Below, in pieces: positions 18,615 to 29,339 of a stretch of 64,000 bases of DNA; within the stretch, counting starts at the first letter, position 1, and each line of letters begins with the position of its first letter. A program made the translations under genes and the position numbers. Origin of the DNA: Hanleya hanleyi (Eukaryota; Mollusca; Polyplacophora; Lepidopleurida; Hanleyidae); assembly GCA_036873755.1 (NCBI GenBank), contig JAVTVY010037230.1, forward strand, positions 1 through 64,000, written 5' to 3'. The notes beneath the pieces are model-generated. The model was not told the DNA's origin and made no database searches. It saw nothing but the letters and a program-made list of their open reading frames with translations.

Positions 18615-19922
18615 TGGCCTTCATTCACTCCGAGTCATGTCCGTCTACCAACAGTGAATTGGATTTGTGGACTATTCCACCCACTCAAACCAGTGTAGCC
18701 GAAGGGCGTTGGGTAGAACATCGACCCCTGGCTAGCCTGACGGGAGTGGGTCCCGTAGAATTTACCATTGAAAACAAAGATACGGCCTACCTGGATTTAG
18801 CCCACACCTACTTGTACGTGAAAGCTAAAATAACGAACAAGGACGGGACGGACCTAGTGGCCGCTGCGAATGTAGCCCCGGTGAATCTTTGGCTGCACTC
18901 CCTGTTCCAACAGGTGGATATCAGTCTGAACGATAGACTCATCAGTACGTCCAACAATACGTATGCGTATCGAGCCTACCTGGAGACGCTGTTGTCGTAC
19001 GGCAGTGATGCCAAACTATCACACTTACAAGCTGAGCTGTACTACAGGGATACACCCGGAAACCAGAACATGCTACTCCCTGGCAATAATGGGTACGCCA
19101 GACGTAAAAGATTAGCAAGAGAAAGCAAGTCCATCGATATGATGGGACGACTGCACGCCGATCTGTTCATGCAAGACCGCTACATGATGAACGGTGTATC
19201 CATCAAGATCAAGTTGATCCGTTCCTCACCTATGTTTGCCTTAATGGCCGGTGGGGAGGGAGCTATCGATTACAACATCATCATTGAAGATGCAGCCCTG
19301 TTTGTCCGTACGGTAGATTTGCAACAGGGGGTGTTGCTGAGTCACATGCAAGCCTTATCGAAAAAAAGCCCTGTATCCCATCCGACGCGTACAGACCAAG
19401 GTGTTCTCTGTGCCCGCAGGTACGATGATGGCCAACAGAGAGAATTTATTTCTAGGAGATCTGCCTAAACGTCTTACCCTGGCGTGTGTGACCAACACCA
19501 CATTCAATGGAAATTGGGCTGAGAATCCGTTCAAATTTGATCATTTCAACATCAACTTTGTGGCACTGCACGTGGCCGGCCATCAAATTCCAGCCCGTCC
19601 CTTACAACCGGACTTTACTAACGGAAACTATGTGCGGACCTACCTGAACCTGTTTACAGCCACAGGACAAAACAACCAGGACGAAGGCAATACCATCAGT
19701 CGAAAAGACTTTAGCAATGGGTACACATTGTTCGCCTTTGACCTCACCCCTACCTTGGAACACGATCATCAACTGGCTTTACTGAAGAAAGGAAACCTAC
19801 GGTTGGAACTGCGTTTCTCTACCCCTCTACCCAGCACCATTAACGTGATTTGCTACGCCGAGTTTGATAACGTCATCAGCGTGGATGAGCAAAGAAACGT
19901 GCTGTGTGACTTCTCCAGCTAA
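18614..19922 (+). pseudogene. Major capsid protein, double jelly-roll (one-base frameshift)
   Basis: About 435 codons in two frames. The first (18614 to about 19368) carries FTIENKDTAYLDLAHTYLYV and QQVDISLNDRLIS. The second (to 19922) carries ENLFLGDLPKRLTLACV and LRLELRFSTPLPSTINVICY. Both are characteristic of Polinton hexon-like proteins. The frames meet at seven A (19361-19367), where one base too many explains the break; element 2 reads through the equivalent codons in one frame on either side of its own insertions. Trimers of this protein build the icosahedral shell. Both halves are otherwise well preserved. Confidence 0.88.
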
Positions 19923-19924
19923 AC

Positions 19925-20401
19925 ATGGATACAGAACAGCTGATGGACATACTCCAGCGAGATGCCAAGATCCCCTTTCGAGGTGTGTTTCCACGCAATG
20001 TGTTTCCCACTCACTCCACCACTCCTGCAGCCTACATCCTGAATACAGACCCGAGGAGTCGACCCGGTGAACATTGGATAGCTGTGTACGTGGACACCCA
20101 AGGCCAAGGCGAATACTTTGATTCCTACGGACTTGCACCCCTCCATACCGATTTGGTGAAATTCATGGACGTCTCCACGACAGAGTGGCGTTGGAATACG
20201 CAAAGATTACAAGGCCCCTTGAGTAGTGTGTGCGGACAGTACTGTGTGTTTTATCTCACTCACCGGAGTAGAGGACATTCTATGGCCACCATTGTACATA
20301 TGTTTGATGATTATTGTCAAGCCGAAGACCGGGATGTTCTCGTCTATGACTGGACGGCCTCTCGTTTTAATGTGCATGCTCCATTTCTCTGGTTAACTTA
20401 A
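19925..20401 (+). CDS. PRO: Adenain-type cysteine protease
   Basis: 158 aa. Catalytic features are visible: His in GEHWIAVYV, the acidic residue in EYFDSYG, and Gln-Cys in CGQYCVFYL. This matches the adenovirus maturation protease family found in Polintons, which cleaves capsid precursors. It begins 3 nt after the major capsid stop. AATAAA at 20465-20470 can end the late transcripts. The copy at 32993-33466 is intact too. Confidence 0.93.
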   Translation: MDTEQLMDILQRDAKIPFRGVFPRNVFPTHSTTPAAYILNTDPRSRPGEHWIAVYVDTQGQGEYFDSYGLAPLHTDLVKFMDVSTTEWRWNTQRLQGPLSSVCGQYCVFYLTHRSRGHSMATIVHMFDDYCQAEDRDVLVYDWTASRFNVHAPFLWLT

Positions 20402-20620
20402 AAAATGTACTGCGCGCAGACCTCCCTTGTTTATTATTGTTATGACGTTGTTGTTCTGACGTTGAATAAATTGATGAAAAAAACACAATGATGGGTTTTG
20501 ACTTTCTCTTTTTTTTTATTTAAGTCAACAAGGATTAGACTATACAAAATAGAAATACAGGGTACAAAATAGTAGGGTATGTACACATAGAATAGTAGTG
20601 GTATATATACAAAAAAGTTC
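20402..20620. terminator. Convergent poly(A) region between late genes and polymerase
   Basis: AATAAA on the plus strand at 20465-20470 and on the minus strand at 20515-20520. The two transcription units therefore overlap at their ends and the minus-strand transcript would include the tRNA. Confidence 0.55.
20611..20616 (-). terminator. Pol III terminator of the tRNA gene
   Basis: Six T on the minus strand, a few bases after the tRNA 3' end. Confidence 0.7.
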
Positions 20621-20705
20621 TGCCACGAGTAGGATTCGAACCCACGACCAGCAATTGCTGACCAGCCTTTAGGACTGGCGCCTTAGACCACTCGGCCATC
20701 GTGAC
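20621..20705 (-). tRNA. tRNA-Leu (anticodon TAA)
   Basis: An 85-nt cloverleaf. The acceptor GTCACGA pairs fully with TCGTGGC (one G-T). The D arm contains the A box TGGCCGAGTGG. The anticodon stem CCAGT/GCTGG has loop CCTAAAG, giving TAA. A long variable arm (CAGC-AATT-GCTG) marks a class II tRNA. The T arm holds a perfect B box GGTTCGAATCC. A discriminator A and a T6 terminator complete a functional-looking gene. C replaces the usual T33 before the anticodon. It lies 38 nt after the polymerase stop on the same strand. Confidence 0.85.
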
Positions 20706-20742
20706 TTTTACATTTGTGTATCCACAGTTAGTGTTCGACATT

Positions 20743-23700
20743 TTACAAGTCCAAGTAAGTGGTGCTCACACCGTCGGCCAATACTTTTCGTTTGGGATAA
20801 AAGAAAGTAAAGGCGTCTCGTTGCTGAATATAGGTCCGCATCTGGTGGTCGACGACCCGGAATCCTCGGTTAGTGCCACTCGCACTGGCCTGGCTTTGCA
20901 ACACGCCCAGGTAGAGACCTTTGTCGATGTTGGGATCGCGCCGGCTCACCCCTTTACAGCTAAATTTATTTTCCTCGCCTCCATCTCCTCCGTAACAGTA
21001 GTAGGTCTTGGAGGAGAGAGCAATCATAGCATCTCCGCTCCACTCCAGCTTGAAGAGCCCGGGTGTCCGCTTATCGTAGGTGTAGTGATCGCGTCGGGGT
21101 AGCCACTGGTCCCGTTCCGCCTCATACTGATCCCGTAACTCGGGTTTCACCAGGGACTCCCAATCGGCGTTGGAAACGCCCATGTAGGCCGAATCGGTGT
21201 CCATTTCTATGAGTTGCCAGTCTGCGGTGTTAAAATATACACCCATAAAATCATAGATGAATTCCAGCATCCTCAGCTTGGCCACCTGATAGACCATACA
21301 TCCAATCTGCAGGGGTAAATTATATCGAATAGTCTTCTTGGCTGAAGTGACTTCATAGGTGTCGTCATCGATCACCTCCACAGATCGAAACAGAGGAGAA
21401 TTCACTCTTTTGCGGGCTTGGGTAGTAGTACAAATGTTCACGTTGACGTGTTTATCCTGGTTGGTAACTGTCTTTCCATAATAACCATTGCCAGTGAGCT
21501 TCCAACATTCAGCCATGATGGCCTGACTCGGGTCTTGATCACCTTGACGACGGGCCTTCGTCACGAGGTCCGCATTCTCCGCAAAACAAGCCTCAGGTAC
21601 GTACTGGATTACCTGATAGATTTGAGTAATTTCCAAACCGTGCTTCATGTACCACTGCAGTAAGGGGGTGCCCAGCAAGATCTTCTCGGCCCACATACTT
21701 CCAATCAACATACGGCGTGGTTGCTGAAGTACTTCATGCTGCTCCGCATAGGCGCGCATGGTCTCTCCAATATCCGCCCGACCCACCAGCGTGTTCTTGA
21801 AGATAGGCGGACACTGGGCGAAGAGGGGCTTGAGAGTGTCGGGAACATGCAAATCACATTCTACAAAGCCGTAGAGCTGTCCCGAACGAATGGCGTCCAA
21901 CATCTGGGACAGACTCAGCAGTCGCCGACGACTCAAAGGGTACTCACGCTCTTTTAGGAACCGTTGTAAATGGGGCAGGGCCTTGCACATGGTGTGAAAT
22001 TCACACTCCCACATTTCAATGAGATGGAATCCTCGCTCTTTCACGTAATCCCCGTTGACCACTACTTCTTCGCGTAATTCTTCCGCCGATTTTCCACGTC
22101 GCTCATTGAAGCGTCCCGCGCTGAAATGACATGCGTGGCCGTGCCAATAACACCCATAAAACTGGAATACGGTGGGTTTATTGTGGAGTAGAGCAAACCC
22201 ATCGACGGGGAGTCGTCGATCTCCTATCCGCTTCTCTGTGGCGTTGGTCTGGTGACGAATATAAATTCCCCGTCGATAGGCTTCCCAGTCTAACCACTGG
22301 TCGGCGAGATGTTTGTACGGCGTGCGTTGCGGTGTGAAATGGCGACCTTCTGCCAACCAACGCGTATAATGACCACTGGGCATGGGTTGGGCGAGCGACC
22401 ACAAGTACAAGGCATTCGCGTCAAAGCCAATGATTTTGGCACAGGGTTTGCCACTGGGCAGTGTCGTCACATCCTTCTCGTGGTAGCGGTGAAAAATAAG
22501 GCTAGGGCCGCCCACAATGTTCTGTTTTAGACAATCGTGCATGTCTGCATCTTTCTGTTGTACCAACGAGAAGTACGTAGGACACTCCTGAAACAAATGG
22601 CGAAGGGCTAGACCGGGTAAACTTAAGCACTCTTTAAAGATATCCACGTGCATTTGCCGACGAAAGAGTTGCACCATTTTCTCGGACGCTTCCAGGAAAG
22701 GAACCACATCTAGGTTGTTATACCACACCAGGAAATCTCGCAACGTCTGCATATGTTCATCGTTCCATACCTGCTGGAGTTCGATGTAAGTGGCCTCCGG
22801 CAGAGCTTCCCCTTTCAGGTCATTGTAAAACGCTTCGCGGGGTGGCAACTGGGTGTCTTCTAAGCGGTCCAGGCTCGTCATATAGGTGTAAGGAAAGTAA
22901 CCTTTCGTCTGGGTACAGTTATAGGCCTTGACCCACGCATCATAACTACAATTAGGTGCCAGGTAATTTCGCACATCGAGGAAATGCAGTGACGTGGTAG
23001 TGAGGGCCATATGGTTGTTGATCTTCTTGATCACGGACTTGAGGGTATCGGACTGGGCCAAGTAAGGGTAGAGAAATTCCTTCACCATGTTCAGATCGTA
23101 TCGCCCCGAATTGAAGCCGAGCACCGGTAACTGGCCTAGGTATTGTAGGAACCGTAACTTCAATTTCTCCGCATACGGTTTAGGTAACGGGACATCCTGC
23201 GCCTGCAGAGGCTGCGACTGCAGGGACTCCGACTCGGACTCGGACTCGGATTCTTCATCATCGCTGAACGCTACACCGGGTACAGGAATGCGGTCGTCCA
23301 GTTGGTCCAGTACGTCATGGAACTTGGCCACCAACAATTCCGTACTAGCCGCACTCACCGCCTCTAAATATTCCATCATACGGGTGATCAACTCATGGGA
23401 GTCCCCCGTGGATACGAAACACACCGGAGCAGCGTCATAGCCAGGTACGTTGCTGGAAATACTGACACTCAGAGGAATATGGCGCTGCGTCCACTGTGTT
23501 TTGGGTGAAAACAGGTCCATGGGCTCCAAAATTGCTTCAAAGTCATAGCACGCCCGGTAGGGAAAATAACGGTCCTCTTCCGGTATCTTCACACCCTCAT
23601 CGGCCAGTTCCTGGAAAATAGTAGGCGTATTATGATACACACCACCCGGATACTTCCGTTTCACGGCGCCGTCACATGTCTTCTCGTGGCGCTGTAAGTT

Positions 23701-24660
23701 GGAGGAGCGATGAAACACCCGATGGCATTGGGTGCAGGCGAAAGATTGCGCGTACTGACTCATATTGGTGATGAGCGAAAAATGACTGACTCCACCGTAG
23801 TCGTAGACGTTCACCTTCATCGTAGCAGCATACCGTTCTGTTGATCGCCGAACCAATTCAGCCACAAATGTATCTTCCTCCTCGCATCGTAATCGATACA
23901 CAAAGATATTAATATCGAACAGTCTTTCCACGTCATCCAAATTCTTAAAGGGAACTCCACGGAAGTGCCGCTTATCCATGTCTTGCTGCTCTAAATACTG
24001 CTCCCAATAGCCATCGGCCACTGTGTCACAAGCGCGGGGGTTACACTCGTCCAGATGCACGGCCAAACATCGAAACAGACATTTCCGGTCTTTGTAGGGC
24101 CCCTTTCTCCCTCCTGTTAATGCATACAGGCCTTCTCGATGAAGCAACCACGGGGGAAGTAGTACAGGAGCACCGATCGGGTGATCTCGCATTTTCGTGA
24201 TGAAAAATGTGACGTTAGTCACCATTTCCACCAACCATTGTGTATTGGGGCGTTGCAGGCGGGCCCACTCCAACGGGTCTAATGTAGTGAGTTGCTCGAC
24301 CACTGGCTCGAGAGAAATCGCATCCGTGATGGTGAACGGCTGGTCAAACACATACGAATTATTACTGGGATAGAAATACCGCAGCTGATCCGTCTTTTTG
24401 TGCCGTAAGATATACCCAAATGTCACATTCAACTTATAGGCCGTCACCTGATCTTTGAAAATGTCCTCGGCGTAAGTAGGAAGATACGTGAGGTCCTCCA
24501 GTCGAAAATTGTACAAGTCCAATAGACGTCGGTCACGGTGAAAACAATGACGTATGGTGGGCCAGTGTCGTTGATAAATGACCCTAACACGCTCGTCTTC
24601 AGGCAAGACTTCAACCGGAGGTACGGCTGGATCCAAGGGAAAATCTTCTCCACGTCTCAT
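20743..24660 (-). CDS. POLB: Protein-primed family B DNA polymerase
   Basis: 1305 aa from ATG 24660; the longer frame to 24690 would need a non-ATG start. Order: a large N-terminal region with KCLFRCLAVH and VSHFSLI as in other Polintons; a C2H2 finger (CTQCHRVFHRSSNLQRHEKTC) near 310; exonuclease motifs DFEA (~374), GFNSGRYDLN (~515) and YNNLD (~645); a Ser-Glu dipeptide run near 470; YGCYWHGH (~835); polymerase motifs A DANALYLW (~745), B KLTGNGYYGK (~1052) and C MDTDSAY (~1150). It replicates the linear element from a protein primer. Its promoter sits in the right terminal repeat and mirrors the one of the CARD gene. A six-codon upstream frame (24674-24657) overlaps the start as ATGA. Confidence 0.95.
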   Translation of the reverse strand: MRRGEDFPLDPAVPPVEVLPEDERVRVIYQRHWPTIRHCFHRDRRLLDLYNFRLEDLTYLPTYAEDIFKDQVTAYKLNVTFGYILRHKKTDQLRYFYPSNNSYVFDQPFTITDAISLEPVVEQLTTLDPLEWARLQRPNTQWLVEMVTNVTFFITKMRDHPIGAPVLLPPWLLHREGLYALTGGRKGPYKDRKCLFRCLAVHLDECNPRACDTVADGYWEQYLEQQDMDKRHFRGVPFKNLDDVERLFDINIFVYRLRCEEEDTFVAELVRRSTERYAATMKVNVYDYGGVSHFSLITNMSQYAQSFACTQCHRVFHRSSNLQRHEKTCDGAVKRKYPGGVYHNTPTIFQELADEGVKIPEEDRYFPYRACYDFEAILEPMDLFSPKTQWTQRHIPLSVSISSNVPGYDAAPVCFVSTGDSHELITRMMEYLEAVSAASTELLVAKFHDVLDQLDDRIPVPGVAFSDDEESESESESESLQSQPLQAQDVPLPKPYAEKLKLRFLQYLGQLPVLGFNSGRYDLNMVKEFLYPYLAQSDTLKSVIKKINNHMALTTTSLHFLDVRNYLAPNCSYDAWVKAYNCTQTKGYFPYTYMTSLDRLEDTQLPPREAFYNDLKGEALPEATYIELQQVWNDEHMQTLRDFLVWYNNLDVVPFLEASEKMVQLFRRQMHVDIFKECLSLPGLALRHLFQECPTYFSLVQQKDADMHDCLKQNIVGGPSLIFHRYHEKDVTTLPSGKPCAKIIGFDANALYLWSLAQPMPSGHYTRWLAEGRHFTPQRTPYKHLADQWLDWEAYRRGIYIRHQTNATEKRIGDRRLPVDGFALLHNKPTVFQFYGCYWHGHACHFSAGRFNERRGKSAEELREEVVVNGDYVKERGFHLIEMWECEFHTMCKALPHLQRFLKEREYPLSRRRLLSLSQMLDAIRSGQLYGFVECDLHVPDTLKPLFAQCPPIFKNTLVGRADIGETMRAYAEQHEVLQQPRRMLIGSMWAEKILLGTPLLQWYMKHGLEITQIYQVIQYVPEACFAENADLVTKARRQGDQDPSQAIMAECWKLTGNGYYGKTVTNQDKHVNVNICTTTQARKRVNSPLFRSVEVIDDDTYEVTSAKKTIRYNLPLQIGCMVYQVAKLRMLEFIYDFMGVYFNTADWQLIEMDTDSAYMGVSNADWESLVKPELRDQYEAERDQWLPRRDHYTYDKRTPGLFKLEWSGDAMIALSSKTYYCYGGDGGEENKFSCKGVSRRDPNIDKGLYLGVLQSQASASGTNRGFRVVDHQMRTYIQQRDAFTFFYPKRKVLADGVSTTYLDL

Positions 24661-24733
24661 GCTTTTCGTCTCATACAAGCGGATAGGCAAGCAGGCTGGG
24701 AGGCAGGCAGGCAGGTCAGGTAAGTCAAATTGA

Positions 24734-25189
24734 AATACACCCTTTCCCTAAAAATCGACTGCTTTTATACATGACCCGGTGAGTGGGGTGGGTTCAAAAT
24801 GGTGGATACTCAACTCCCAGCCCCGTAAAAAACAAGCCGCCATTTTGAACCCACCCCACTCACATCCCAGGTCAATCAGTGCACGAGGTGAGTGGGGTGG
24901 GTTCAAAATGGCGGCCCCTTATTTTACACACACAACACCAATCAGTGCACCGGAGTGAGTGGGGTGGGTTCAAAATGGCGGCCAATTATTTGACACACAC
25001 AACACCAATCGGTTGACGGATTGGTGTTGTGTGGGTCAAATAAACGGCCGCCATTTTGAACCCACCCCACTCACATTAGGACACGCCCCCTCACTCACGC
25101 ATGCGCAACGCCCCATTTCTGACGTCACACCCAGGTCTGCGCATGCGCAGTGAGGCGCTAATTCGTCAATTTGCTCTATATATACTACT
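24734..25189 (-). repeat. Right terminal inverted repeat of element 1
   Basis: Reverse complement of the left repeat, plus one extra module pair. It holds five copies of the YY1/KLF-like module (about 24778-24804, 24836-24863, 24888-24915, 24956-24984 and 25046-25074), the CRE at 25120 and the NRF1 palindrome at 25138. Confidence 0.9.
24762..24769 (-). promoter_or_regulatory. TATA box of the polymerase gene
   Basis: TATAAAAG on the minus strand, about 102 nt before the ATG. The 28 nt after it are the same as at the left end. Confidence 0.75.
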
Positions 25190-25195
25190 TATGGC
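25190..25195. repeat. Target site duplication of element 1, right copy (TATGGC)
   Basis: Exact repeat of 5071-5076. Confidence 0.9.
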
Positions 25196-25637
25196 AAAAC
25201 CCTATGATACAATAACTATTCTTTGCGAAGGTGAGGCAAATATGTTGCGGATAATATCATGAAAAGTACAAGGAGCGTAATCCCCCAAGGATTGATAATG
25301 TATGTGCCTTAGGTGCGTTGGTCATGATACTATGCAAAGTGTCTGATTAACGCTAAAGGCATCCTAATTCAAATATCTGTAATGTATCGAACAGAAGGGT
25401 ATGCAAAGAGGCCCAAACTGAACATAAAATGATAAGCTAATATATCCATCTGATTTTGACAAATATGTACTCTTGAAATACCCTTCATGGTCACCTTGTT
25501 GAGTTTGTCTGAGGCGCTTTTTTATGGAGAATTTTTTTGCAAGTAAACTCAAGATGAGCCTGCAATGATGTCCTATGATGTGAAAATATTGGAGATGGGA
25601 CTTATGTACATGTACTTTCAGGTGAAAATGCCTTATG

Positions 25638-25772
25638 CACAGCAAGAAAAAAGGTGATGACCGAAATTTACAATCATTGCATATTACTCTTCAGAGGTGA
25701 TCATAAAAAAGGATGATGGCTCTAACTCATCACCTTTTCGGGGCGATAGTTACCACCTTTTTTCTGGCTGTG
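25638..25772. mobile_element. Small MITE-like inverted-repeat element
   Basis: The ends CACAGCAAGAAAAAAGGTG and CACCTTTTTTCTGGCTGTG are near-perfect inverted copies around about 95 bp. No coding capacity. Confidence 0.5.
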
Positions 25773-26297
25773 TATAGATAGAAAAAAAAGAAAAAAACCC
25801 GCGAGATAATCAGATAAACCATCACGGACCCCATTCCAAATTATCCATCATACCTCGCGTGAAGAAGATGAGCCTAAAATGACAGGCTGGCATGTGAGAT
25901 CATGTGAAATAGCTCGAACTGATAAGTTTCTGTTGACCTATCATGGCTTCATTTTGAATTTGCACATGTTCGGAGAAATATGACAAAAGGCATAGAATGA
26001 TAAGCTCTCGAATTCGAGAAAAAATGTGTTCGTCGGGGCGAACATTACCCTAAATCAGCATTATGGAAATGTGTTCTCCCAGGCGAAGAGAATAATTAAA
26101 TTCAGGCGAGAAATGCGAAAAACGCAAAAGGACCACGTGTTTTTAGATGGATAAATGGCTCCAGAACAGGTGCGGTAGAAGTGCCAAAAATAAAATATTG
26201 CATATACAAATTAAGAAATTGTTCACTTGGCATAAAGTACACTATTATATTGTATACTCAGAAAAGTTTCAAGGTACTGAGTCATTCTCGAATAACA

Positions 26298-26550
26298 GGG
26301 CCATGAAGTAATGCATTCGTGCAAAATCGCCAATTTTGAAGCGAAAACACCTCATATTTCTTTTCATGAACATATGAAGATAAACGATACCAGAACTAGC
26401 TTGATGCAGCATACTCGCTGTTCCAATACGCAGTCGTAGACCAAATCTGGTTCTGGTTATTGTTTATCTTCATATGTTTACAGAGTACAATAAGGATTGT
26501 TTTCACCTCAGAATCAACTATTTTGCACGAATGCACTAATTCACGGCCCC
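26298..26550. mobile_element. Foldback MITE-like element
   Basis: The left arm (GGGCCATGAAGTAATGCATT, then CGTGCAAAAT, then CATATGAAGATAAAC) recurs reverse-complemented in the right arm with some mismatches. The two arms cover almost the whole element. Confidence 0.55.
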
Positions 26551-27909
26551 ATCATGTCGGACGGAGACTACGCAAATGGAAATAAATGAGCTTGAAATGA
26601 CAAGTTACGACGAGAGGTAGCTCAGACTTGATGAGTGCTTCGTTGAGATAAAAAAAACCCTCCACAAATGCTAAGAAAGTAAAGAAAAACGTAAGTTTTG
26701 GACGGCACATGGTGGCTGCCATATTGGATTTCCCCCTCGCCCTAGAATCATCATCTATCCAGTGACAAAGTTTGAGCTGATAGCTATTCTGGAGCTATGG
26801 AAAAAATTTGGCAATTCTTGTTTAATTCATCGCATGTGAAAATGGCATCCGGCCACGCATTAATCACCATCCTATCATATGTAGTCCCCATGGATACGCA
26901 ATACCCTCATCTATTTTCCTAGAGCTTTTTTGGCCGGTTGGCTGCATTTCCTACTAAAAATGAAGAATGACGTCGACGTATTCCGAGAGGACGAATTAGT
27001 GGCTTCGGATTTCCCAAATTATAATGTATCCGATTATGTAATGTACGGCCGGGTGGAATTATTTTCACTCCTTGTGTTAAATATCCATGCAGAAAAGTTG
27101 CGAGATAGACCATGTCTACCGAAGGAAAGAACTAATTCCCCGAATACCTTTGTAAGCTGTTTTGACTTCCCCGCGTTATGTTAACATTGCCCGTACCGCT
27201 CGTCACTGGTGCATGAGCAAAGACTAAGCCGTAAGTATGAGTATATTCTACCAGGGAATTGTTACGCATTATTTGATAAGTTTACGCATTGGTTTTGTGA
27301 GAGAATGTCGGACAGACTAATCTGCACAGCAAGCAAGAGCGTTGATTACTACCAAAATATCGGGTTGACCACCAAAACTCCAATAAATGGTGTTGAGTTA
27401 GATCCTATATGTTCCAACACCCTTCATTTGCGTTGACCAACACCATTATTTAGTGCCCGTATAAGCACTTATCAGTCAACTAAAATATGGTGTTGGAGTT
27501 GAACACCATTTTTGTGTTGGAATCGGTCAGCATCATTTCTCAACACCATAAAGTGTTGGGCCAACACCATTTTCTGGTCGTCACGGTGTAGTGTTTAGAC
27601 ATGGACTGGCAAGAAAGGAGTCACAAACTCGTTATTACGAGAACGTCAATGTCCGATTATGTTCCGGATATCACATAGATACTTGCGCTGTCATCGAACT
27701 ATCGAACCACTATCGAACCACCAGTAAAACCCATAAATGGTTCTGTTGTGTCTTTTGTTGATATTTATCACATTTTGAGATGTCTGGTTACTTTTGTCAG
27801 GAAATTCAGCTTGTTTTGAAAAATTTGACAAGACACCATGTTTTAGCCCCACGAGAGAAGGAAAATGAATCTTGACATATTATTGAATGCATACTGACTA
27901 TAGTACCAG

Positions 27910-28065
27910 CGAAATATTCCTTGAATTCATTCCATAGCGCGATATGGAATATTACTCATGGAATATTCCTTGTCATTGTATGGAATATTTCTTGGCATAT
28001 GGAATATTCCTTGCTTTATGGTATGGAATAGTTCGCGGGTGCTATAGTGGTGGAATATTCCATAA
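27910..28065. repeat. Cluster of GGAATATTCC palindromes
   Basis: Seven exact or one-off copies of the 10-bp palindrome GGAATATTCC within about 155 bp, often preceded by TAT. Confidence 0.6.
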
Positions 28066-28858
28066 CTTTTCTCAGTGTATATTCGTTATAAAGTAATATC
28101 AGAAAGCAATATGGACACAATGTGTACGGTACTTCTTTCAATGCTGATGAAATTCTGAATCTCTACAGCACGAAATAATATATCAATGTCAATACAACTC
28201 GACCTGCTAACGTGTTGAAGATAAAACATAATATAGCGATATAGCCCCCGTAAGTATAACGAATATCGTGAGCAAATATTAGCGACCTATATGTCTCATT
28301 TTTCGAACAGATTAACTATCGAAGTAAGATGACTGAGTTAAAGGGGAAATTTAAACATGAAAACCTTGAAGAATCCTGTTAAACATATTAAATGGAGAGA
28401 ATTGATTTACCTGCTGCCACCACCCATGACCAGCCTTGGTCCGGCGGTGGTATTTTTTTAGTCATCTTTGGTATGTTCCAGTACCAATTAACATAAGTTA
28501 TTCTATACGATTATACCTTATCTTCGTTGTTCCTAAGTCCACATAACCCAACATGCAGGTGGGATATGACATGTGCAATGTCAGCTGAGGGCTCGACCGT
28601 CACGTGATCCTTGTACGATTCCAACACATGCGCATCGAGTGACCGACTCTTGAAAATCTTAATCGCTTTATAATTGCTGCATGTCTTCAGTCATTTCGGG
28701 GACGAAACCACTTTGAGTTGAATTGAGAGTTTAACGATAATATTTTATGTGTCATGTAGACTGCACAATTTGGGTAATGTATGTAAGAAGGCGACATCTT
28801 TGATAGTATCTTATAGCTCTATTCTGTTTTTGGATCATTGCCACTCTTTAAGACCGCG

Positions 28859-29010
28859 AGTAGTATATAAAGCGTAAATTCCCGCTCTTTTATGCAAATG
28901 AGATGACGTCATCGATGACGTCACAGAGCTCTCGTCCAATCAGAAGCCGTCAAAGTTCAAATCCGTCACAGAGCTCTCGTCCAATCAGAAGCCGTCTAAT
29001 GTCCGGCAAT
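28859..29010. promoter_or_regulatory. Terminal promoter-like segment of element 2
   Basis: Directly inside the terminus lie an octamer ATGCAAAT (28892-28899), two CRE palindromes (28904-28911 and 28916-28923) and two CCAATCAGA boxes in a direct repeat (28919-28950 and 28966-28997). The factor types resemble those of element 1 but the sequence differs. Confidence 0.5.
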
Positions 29011-29184
29011 CTCTGGTAATGTCCGGTCATCTCCGGCAATGTCCGGCCCTCTCCGGGACAATAGATAGCCTTTATCTGCCCTTCCGAAGCATCAATGGCC
29101 TGTACAGGGTCCCCGACAATATCCCCATCTATTTGCCCATGTTAAATGACAAGTGGGAAACCCTCGGTTTCACCATACAATGGA

Positions 29185-29258
29185 AGGGTCCTACTGGGAA
29201 TTGAACCCGGGTCGTTTTATCAAGAGGCAGACACGTTATCCATTAAGCTACGAGTCAT
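29185..29258 (-). pseudogene. tRNA-like sequence (pseudo-tRNA or SINE head)
   Basis: The minus strand has an A-box-like TAGCTTAATGGATAAC and a B box GGTTCAATTCC at tRNA spacing. The anticodon and acceptor stems do not pair, so it is not a working tRNA. It resembles the Arg/Lys class. It sits about 330 bp inside the element 2 terminus. Confidence 0.45.
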
Positions 29259-29339
29259 ATGATACAAACCAAGGTTGAAAATAGCATATATATGTCTACT
29301 ACCAATGTTAATGTATACGGGGAATACCTAAATAGACGT

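Larger units (their letters stand above)
5077..25189 (+). mobile_element. Element 1: complete Polinton/Maverick (adintovirus-like)
   Basis: A 20.1-kb unit bounded by inverted terminal repeats beginning AGTAGTATATATAG and flanked by a perfect 6-bp duplication. It contains the full Polinton core set: integrase, packaging ATPase, protease, penton-like and major capsid proteins, and protein-primed polymerase B. Accessory genes fill the left 9 kb. Core frames are open apart from single-base breaks in the major capsid gene and one small virion gene. Accessory RING gene 1 also has one. It therefore looks like a recent insertion. Without transcripts or particles, activity is only inferred. Confidence 0.93.
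25196..28858. other. Host intergenic DNA between the two Polintons
   Basis: No convincing gene. It contains several small inverted-repeat elements listed separately and a patch at 27380-27595 dense in TGGTGTTG and its complement. Confidence 0.5.

Noticed and set aside
19361..19367. Programmed ribosomal frameshift at A-AAA-AAG in the capsid gene
   Set aside because: This slippery heptamer gives a -1 shift, but the second frame needs +1 (or -2). Element 2 shows no such site requirement, so an indel is the simpler reading.
22131..23440. Plus-strand frames inside the polymerase gene
   Set aside because: They are antisense shadows of the long minus-strand polymerase frame.
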